Shown in pieces: positions 1 to 5,500 of a stretch of 8,037 nt of DNA. The notes beneath the pieces were generated by a model that was given only the letters and a program-made list of their open reading frames with translations, searched no databases and was not told the DNA's origin. The stretch lies in contig JAUXGI010000036.1 in NCBI GenBank assembly GCA_030622295.1, positions 1-8,037 of the forward strand, read 5' to 3'. Origin of the DNA: Planctomycetota bacterium (GTDB lineage Bacteria; Planctomycetota; B129-G9). The position numbers and the translations under genes are program-made. The first letter of the stretch is position 1. Each line of letters starts with the position of its first letter.

Positions 1-11
1 CCGCAAGGCGG

Positions 12-51
12 GACGGGAAAGGGTCTGACCCCCGTCAGCACAACAGGCAAC
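12..51 (+). repeat. Dispersed hairpin repeat, subtype A, left copy
   Basis: These 40 nt are the exact reverse complement of 2233-2272. The 25-nt core (12-36) folds as a nested hairpin: outer stem GACGG (12-16) with CCGTC (32-36), a GAAA bulge, and inner stem GGGTC (21-25) with GACCC (27-31) around a single T. This REP-like shape recurs in every intergenic gap of the window. Confidence 0.85.
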
Positions 52-54
52 GGG

Positions 55-163
55 CAATCCGTCTCAGGCGGATGACCCCCCGTACCAGCACAAGCACCAA
101 AGCCGTTCTACCCACTTTTTGGAGATGCACCCAATCCGCCTCAGGCGGATGACCCCCCGTACC
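55..163 (+). repeat. 32-nt direct repeat pair upstream of the HEAT gene
   Basis: Bases 55-86 and 132-163 match at 31 of 32 positions (T at 62, C at 139), 77 nt apart. The second copy contains CCGCCT-C-AGGCGG, a 13-nt near-palindrome; the first has one change in it. No promoter is evident in this 191-nt region, which otherwise holds the hairpin repeat at 12-51 and the motif at 109-132. Confidence 0.8.
109..132 (+). repeat. Motif shared in inverted orientation with 7768-7791
   Basis: TACCCACTTTT (109-119), six variable bases, then TGCACCC (126-132). The reverse complement of 7768-7791 has the same 11 and 7 bases with a different six in the middle. Near 7775-7789 the sequence also forms CACTTT-AGA-AAAGTG. 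Probably another dispersed intergenic element. Confidence 0.55.
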
Positions 164-191
164 GTCCGGGAAAAATTCGCAGGGAGACACC

Positions 192-1199
192 ATGATGAAA
201 AGGGGCATTGTGATAGTAGCGCTCTTTGCCGTGCTGACAGTGGGTTTGGCGGGAGTCGCGCGCGGCAACGATGAGGCGGGGCGGACCGAATTTGACTCCC
301 TGGCGGAAAAACTGAAGACCGCCACCGGCCCCGACAGGCAAAAGGTCATTGAGGAACTCATCGAGTCAGGCAAGGACTGCCTGCTCACCGTAAACGCCAT
401 CCTTCTGGAAGAAGACGAGGCGCTGCGGCGGAGGATTGCTGAACTTGTTCAGCAACTCGGCCACGAAGAATGGGAGAAAAGAGAGGAGGCGCACAAGGAA
501 CTCGTCGCCATCGGCCTGAAGGCCCTCTCGCAGGTAACCGAGGGCATGAAAGAAAGCGACCGCGAGATTGCCTACCGTTGCTCACAGATTAAACTCACGA
601 TTGAGAAACGGAGCGCTGAAGAGGTCGTAAAACGTTGCAGGCAGATGACCGCTCTCCTTTTCGTGGCCAAGACCCTGTGCGACGAATCGTCGCTCAAGGC
701 GCTCCACAAGTGCTGCACGGACTCTGAAAGAGACATCCGCATCGCCGCGGTGGACGCAGTTGCAATCGTCGCCGACCCGTCTTCGGTCAAGGTCCTTATA
801 CGACTGCTCGAAGACGACAACATCCACGTACACCTCCTCGCCGGCTCCGGCATCACACGCATCAAGAGCGACAAGGCCAGGGCCAAAACCCTGTTCATGC
901 TCCTCGATGCGAAGGAAAACGTCTACCTCCGCCGCCTGGCGGCAATCGCGCTGAGAAAATACAATGACAGGAATGCCGTCGAGGAACTGCTCCAGGTGAT
1001 GGACGACCGCTCCTACATAGTGCGGTTTTCGACCTTGAAGGCCGTCCAGGCCCTGTCAGGGTTGAAAGATGAAACCTTCGGATATGATTACCAGGGCGAC
1101 AGTGATGAAGCCGTCGCCGCCCGCGAAACGGCAATAGAGAAGTGGAAAGAGTGGTGGCGAAAAGAGCGGGAGAAACCCGACGACGCCCGCTCCGACTGA
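192..1199 (+). CDS. Exported HEAT-like repeat protein
   Basis: Function unknown; probably a periplasmic or exported helical scaffold for protein-protein contacts. Residues 1-25 are a signal peptide (MMKR, then a hydrophobic run to GLAGVARG), with likely cleavage near residues 23-25. From about 80 to 140 there is a helical unit (AELVQQLGHEEWEKREEAHKEL) of the kind common in planctomycete HEAT proteins. HEAT-like helix pairs follow at about 167-205, 206-240, 241-270 and 271-291. The C-terminus holds FGYDY (296-300) and an AIEKWKEWW segment (314-322), a tail I associate with planctomycete HEAT-repeat proteins. The mature part has six cysteines (63, 130, 149, 163, 174, 175), so disulfides are possible after export. 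The start at 192 is supported by AGGGAG at 181-186; an ATG at 195 is an alternative. No catalytic motif is visible. The next gene, folD, is co-directional 115 nt downstream, but a repeat hairpin lies between them, so co-transcription is uncertain. Confidence 0.85.
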   Translation: MMKRGIVIVALFAVLTVGLAGVARGNDEAGRTEFDSLAEKLKTATGPDRQKVIEELIESGKDCLLTVNAILLEEDEALRRRIAELVQQLGHEEWEKREEAHKELVAIGLKALSQVTEGMKESDREIAYRCSQIKLTIEKRSAEEVVKRCRQMTALLFVAKTLCDESSLKALHKCCTDSERDIRIAAVDAVAIVADPSSVKVLIRLLEDDNIHVHLLAGSGITRIKSDKARAKTLFMLLDAKENVYLRRLAAIALRKYNDRNAVEELLQVMDDRSYIVRFSTLKAVQALSGLKDETFGYDYQGDSDEAVAARETAIEKWKEWWRKEREKPDDARSD

Positions 1200-1216
1200 T
1201 ATTCACGCGGCCCCGA

Positions 1217-1270
1217 GGGGGTCAGACGCTGAGGAGGAGCGAAGCGACGGGAAGGGTCTGACCCCCGGTC
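1217..1270 (+). repeat. Dispersed hairpin repeat, subtype B, between the HEAT gene and folD
   Basis: A core copy at 1246-1270 has two A (AA) where subtype A has AAA. A partial opposite copy at 1217-1227 (GGGGGTCAGAC) pairs perfectly over 11 bp with 1256-1266, making a hairpin with a 28-nt loop that could also slow transcription past the HEAT gene. A second small inverted repeat, AGCCTA (1273-1278) with TAGGCT (1285-1290), lies between this element and the folD ribosome binding site. Confidence 0.75.
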
Positions 1271-1314
1271 GCAGCCTAATGGGATAGGCTCTTACTATAA
1301 GAAGGGGAGGTGCC

Positions 1315-2208
1315 TTGAGCGCACAAATAATCGACGGCAGGGCAATCTCGCAGGAAATCCTGGGCCGACTCAGCCGGGAAGTCGCCGACCTTGCCGCCGG
1401 GGGCAAGCAGCCCCACCTCCTGGCCGTCCAGGTCGGAGAGAACGCCGCTTCGCGCGTTTACATCAACAGCCAGCGGAAAAAGTGCGAGGGAATCGGCATC
1501 AGGTACACCCTCGACGAACTGTCGGCGGACACCACCGAGGGGCAACTGCTGGAACACATCGATGAACTGAATAACGACGAGAGCGTGCACGGTATCATCA
1601 TCCAGATGCCGCTGCCCGAAGGCATCAACCCCATGAAGGCGCAAACCTCCGTTGCGCCCGACAAGGATGTGGAGGGCATGACCGCGGCAAACATGGGCTA
1701 CCTCGTGTACGGCGAGCCGAACCTGGCCCCCTGCACGGCCATGGCGGCGTACACGCTCATCAAATCGCTTGACCTTCCCCTGCGCGGCAAGGAGGTCACA
1801 ATCCTCGGCCGCAGCAAAATAGTCGGGCGGCCGCTCTACCTGCTTCTACTTGTTGACTCCGTTACGCCGGTCATCTGTCACACCGGCACGGTCGATTTGA
1901 AGGCACATGCGCGAAACGCGGACATACTCGTTGCGGCCGTCGGACGCCCGGGCTTCGTCACCGAGGACATGGTCAAGCCCGGCGCGGCCGTCATCGATGT
2001 CGGAATCAACCGCGTGCCAGTTCTTGACGAGAACGGCCGCCCCGTCCTGAACGAAAAGGGCAGGAAGAAAATGAAGACCGTCGGCGACGTCGTCTACGAC
2101 GAGGTCGCGGAGGTCGCTGGCCACATAACGCCCGTGCCCGGCGGCGTGGGGCCGATGACCGTGGCGATGCTTTTACAAAATACTGTCCTGGCCGCGAAAA
2201 AGAAATAG
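1315..2208 (+). CDS. folD: FolD-family methylenetetrahydrofolate dehydrogenase (cyclohydrolase site altered)
   Basis: Cytoplasmic one-carbon enzyme. The family oxidises 5,10-methylene-THF to methenyl-THF with NADP and hydrolyses that to 10-formyl-THF. At 297 residues it is normal length. Family signatures: ASRVYINSQ (45-53), IIQMPLPEGIN (95-105), PDKDVEGM (115-122), APCTAMAA (138-145), the nucleotide-binding ILGRSKIVGRP (163-173), VIDVGINR (226-233) and the C-terminal GHITPVPGGVGPMTVA (269-284). Aligned by eye with the E. coli enzyme, Tyr50 is kept (Tyr49) and Gln98 is kept (Gln97), but catalytic Lys54 is Gln53 and Asp121 is Glu120. The usual PCTPxG is PCTAMA. There is a Lys-rich insertion of about 15 residues at 234-255, before VGDVV. 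This looks like a variant FolD subgroup and may lack cyclohydrolase activity (inference). The start is TTG at 1315, four nt after GGAGG (1306-1310). A hairpin-plus-T6 terminator follows at 2274-2292. Confidence 0.95.
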   Translation: MSAQIIDGRAISQEILGRLSREVADLAAGGKQPHLLAVQVGENAASRVYINSQRKKCEGIGIRYTLDELSADTTEGQLLEHIDELNNDESVHGIIIQMPLPEGINPMKAQTSVAPDKDVEGMTAANMGYLVYGEPNLAPCTAMAAYTLIKSLDLPLRGKEVTILGRSKIVGRPLYLLLLVDSVTPVICHTGTVDLKAHARNADILVAAVGRPGFVTEDMVKPGAAVIDVGINRVPVLDENGRPVLNEKGRKKMKTVGDVVYDEVAEVAGHITPVPGGVGPMTVAMLLQNTVLAAKKK

Positions 2209-2232
2209 ATAAGAATCCGGGCGCGCTCGCCT

Positions 2233-2272
2233 GTTGCCTGTTGTGCTGACGGGGGTCAGACCCTTTCCCGTC
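2233..2272 (-). repeat. Dispersed hairpin repeat, subtype A, inverted copy
   Basis: Exact reverse complement of 12-51 over 40 nt. Together the two copies bracket the HEAT gene and folD as perfect inverted repeats about 2.2 kb apart. The copy lies 24 nt after the folD stop and just before its terminator. Confidence 0.85.
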
Positions 2273-2273
2273 G

Positions 2274-2292
2274 GGGGCACAGCCCCTTTTTT
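2274..2292 (+). terminator. Rho-independent terminator of folD
   Basis: GGGGC (2274-2278), loop ACA, GCCCC (2282-2286), then six T (2287-2292), 66 nt after the folD stop. The stem is short but pure GC, and the T run is uninterrupted. It abuts the inverted repeat copy at 2233-2272, whose own hairpin may add to it. Confidence 0.75.
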
Positions 2293-2339
2293 CGTTTCGC
2301 GTTTTGGTAGTTTCGGGCGATGCCCGGGATTAGAAAGCG

Positions 2340-2365
2340 CAAAAGGGAAAGACAGCCGAAGGCTG
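2340..2365 (-). terminator. Possible terminator of the giant gene
   Basis: On the minus strand CAGCC-TTC-GGCTG (2353-2365) is followed by a T-rich, C-interrupted tail (2340-2352). It lies about 230 nt past the stop of the giant gene, with no better candidate closer to it. The tail is imperfect, so the call is weak. Confidence 0.3.
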
Positions 2366-2520
2366 CTCCTCCTCAGCCCCTCCTTTGTCGGGATAAACTC
2401 CTGACCCCCTCGCCGACTTACGCTGCGTTTGCCGGATATCGGATGTCAGTTGGGAAGATGTGTTTTCCTTGTCCGCAATCCAATGTCCGAAATCCGGTAT
2501 CCGTTGGAACCAGAGATCCC

Positions 2521-2580
2521 TTGCCCCTTGCCCTTGCCCTTGCCCTTGCCCTTGCCCTTGCTACCTGCTACCTGCTACTT
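2521..2580 (-). repeat. Hexanucleotide tandem repeat with G-quadruplex potential, then a heptanucleotide repeat
   Basis: Plus strand: TTGCCCC (2521-2527), five perfect TTGCCC units (2528-2557) and a partial unit, then CTACCTG twice (2561-2574) and a degenerate third. On the minus strand the units read GGGCAA, giving six G-runs of at least three separated by 3-nt CAA loops, with another GGG at 2518-2520. This lies about 40-75 nt past the stop of the giant gene, inside its likely 3' untranslated region. Confidence 0.85.
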
Positions 2581-2594
2581 GTTCTTAAATCACA

Positions 2595-5500
2595 TCAGGG
2601 GTAGTAACGGTCTTTCATGTTGCCGTCGGCGTCCCAGATTTTTTTGAGGTTGAAAAGTTTCTCTGCCTGCAGGGGCGAATCGGGCTGCCCGATGGGGTAG
2701 TAAATCCGCTCACCGGTCGCGGGGTCGCGGAAGTAACCGTTGTCGGTGCCGAGTTTCTTTATCTGGTAGGCGTAGAAACTGCCGTAGATGTCACCGTCGA
2801 ACACCGCCTTGTCTATCTTTCCGTAGGCGACCACCTGGCAGTCGCCCACCGAATCGGCGAATAGTTTCTTTATGTTCCTGGTCACGAATATGTCGGCGTC
2901 CAATTCTCCCGTGATGTAACACTTGCCCAGGTCCTTGCCGCCGGTTATGGAGCCGCTCAGGCCGTGCTCGCCGGGCAGGGCCCTGCCGCGGGCGTCGTAG
3001 CCGACATAGATGGCGTCGATTTTGTCCGCGGATTCAAAGGCCGTGTCCTGCACGTCCTGCGCGATGTAGAACTTGCCGAGTTTGCCTCCGGCTCCTATGG
3101 CCCCGAAGTAGGATTCCGTGACGCTGCCGCTGATGTAAAACTTGCCCAGACTGCCTTTGCTTTGCGAGGCGAAGAAGGCGGAGTTCAAAATGTGGCCGCC
3201 CAGGTAGAATTTGTCCAGTTTGCCCTTGGCGCCGGTGGCCTCGAACACGGCGCTCACGATGTCGCCGTCTATATATGCTTTTTTTATGCCTTTGGTCGCT
3301 CCGAAGTAACTGTCAATCACGTCGTCGCCGACGCGCATCTCCTTGATTGCGCCCTTTGAACCGGCGGCGACGATGGTCGCGCCGTCGATGTCGTCTTCTA
3401 CTATGAGTTTCTTGACTTCCTGCGCGTATATCTGCCCGGTGATGCGGTCCGCCTGGATAAGGTCTATCCGCTTGGCGTTCTGCGCGTCAACATCGCCCAG
3501 CGTGCCGTCCACGATAAGGTTCTTGAACTTCTTGCCGGGAGTGATGCCGATATCCAGTTCGCCGAGGTCGCCGTCAATCTCAAGGTACTTGAAGCCGCTT
3601 CCTGAAATCTCTATGCTTCCAACAGGGGTGGAACTGTTTGCGGTGACATACAGGCTGCTTTTGCTTGAAGCGCCGGTGATGATGATGAACTCGATGTCGG
3701 AACCGTCGGCGGCCGGTCCGTCGAAGTGTATGAGCGCCTCGCCGTTGCCGGCGTAAAGGATGGTTGCCAGGTCGTTGGTTGCATCGCGGAACTCGAAAGC
3801 GCCGTCGCTTTTCGTCAGGGTCATCTCGAAGTCCGGCGGGGAAGTTACGGTGATGGCGGCGGACTCGGGCACGCTCCAGTTGCTGTCGTTGTCCTGCGCC
3901 CGGGCAAAGCACCTGTACGTACCGATGGGGAAACCCGCGGTGGAGCCGCTCCACGACCAGCCGCCCGCCTCGCTGTTGTCGGTGGCGACCAGCGTGTCGA
4001 TTCCGGCATCGAAGACATCGTTGCCGTCGGCATCGCGGTAGAACTCAACCTTTGTCACCGTGCCGTCGGGGTCGTTCACGCCGAGGGCCGTCAGGGTAAG
4101 GTTTTGGCCCTGTGCGAGCGTGGACGGCACGGCGGTGAGTTGATTTATCGTGGGCGGGGCATCGGTGATGTGAATCACGGCCCCGGTGGTTGCTGTGGCG
4201 TTGTTGTCCTCGCCGCCGCTGAAGCCCTCGAGTACCTCGTCGCCCGAATCTATGACCGCTATCACGTAATAGTCGCCTTCGGGCACGCCGTCGGGCAGGA
4301 TTAAATCTATCTCCACGGGGTCCTGACCGATGGCCGGTCTGGTCTCACCGGCGGCCAGCCCCAGGTCATCAATCAGGTCGTCGGGGTTTACCGCGCCCAC
4401 AAGCGTGTCGCCGGCGTCCCACTGGTCGTCTGCGGACAGGTAGAAGGCCAGGCTGAAGCCTTCCCCCTCGGCCACGTCGACGGTACCGGCGTTGGTCTCG
4501 CGAATCTTCACGGTGAAAACGTCGCCCGAGTGAGCCGCCCCGCCGGCTTCCACGTCATCCACCTCAACCTGCAGGTCCGGCCAGTCCTCACGCGCTTCGC
4601 CTCTTATCACTATGTCGTCGACCAGCCATCCCTCGTAACTGTTGCTCTCGGCATCCCCGGAATCAAAACTGAAACTCAAGCGAACGAAGCCGCCGGCAAA
4701 GCCGGAGATGTCGCCTCTGAAGGTAACCCAGCCGTCGGTCGGGTCGTCGAGGCTTTCGTCATGATTGTATGCTACCATCAAGGGGTACTCGCCTTCCACG
4801 CCGCTGTTGACCTCGACCCATGCGCGGTCGAATTGACCATCGGGGTCGGCCTCGGTCTCCAGAAAGTAACTAAAAGAAAGTTGAACGTTGCCCGCAGCGC
4901 CTCTGAGGTCGATGACCGGCGAGATCAGGCAGCCCGAAACCCTGTCGCCTGTGTTGTAATCGGGGGAGTCCTCGCGGGCAAAATAGAAAGACCACCCTGA
5001 ACTGTGCCCCTCGTCGCCGCCGCGGTGGTCCGTCAGATGCCACAGGTTCGTTCCGGCCAGGTCCTCCAGGGTGAAGCCCTGAGTGGTGATGTCGTCGAAA
5101 TCGGCCAGGTAGAAGTTATCCAGATGTGTCACGTGGACAGAGGCTTCATCGCTCACACACACGTTGTTGTCCTCGCCGCCGGCCGCGATTTCCTCTATAT
5201 CGTTTTGCGAGTCGGTGACCGATATCACGTAGTAATCGCCGCTCTCAACCTCGTCAGGGATGACGAATTCCACGGCCGCGGGCGGGCTGCCGGCCTCGGG
5301 CCTTGACTCCCACGCGGCCAGACCAAAGTCATCCACAATGTCACAGCCGATGCCGACCAGGGGCAGGGGGATGTCGTCTTCATCCAACTGGTCGTCAAGC
5401 GACAGGTAGAAGGCGTGATGCATTACTTCCCCCACCGCCACGTCGCCGCCGCCGATATTGGACAGCCGAGCCAGCACAATGAACGTGCTGTTCTGGAAGA

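Larger units (their letters stand above)
2209..2594. other. Intergenic region between the convergent folD and giant genes
   Basis: This 386-nt stretch holds the inverted repeat (2233-2272), the folD terminator (2274-2292), a small hairpin CGGGC-GAT-GCCCG (2314-2326), a weak minus-strand terminator candidate (2340-2365), degenerate copies of an ATCCGG/GATATCGG-like motif (about 2430-2505) and the TTGCCC repeat. I see no credible coding sequence. Confidence 0.7.

Noticed and set aside
1291..1300. ACTATAA as a -10 box for folD
   Set aside because: It is too close to the TTG start: the transcript would begin at or inside the ribosome binding site, and no matching -35 is seen.
12..2272. CRISPR array, or composite transposon with transposase between the inverted repeats
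   Set aside because: Repeats are few, inverted and unevenly spaced with no spacers, and neither gene between them is a transposase or integrase.
2320..2604. 94-codon plus-strand frame after folD
   Set aside because: It starts after the terminator and is largely made by tandem repeats (an LALALA run from TTGCCC units). No ribosome binding site or family resemblance.
3726..4304. 192-codon plus-strand frame
   Set aside because: Antisense to the Ig-like and CARDB 5 coding sequence; low-complexity translation without a recognisable motif.
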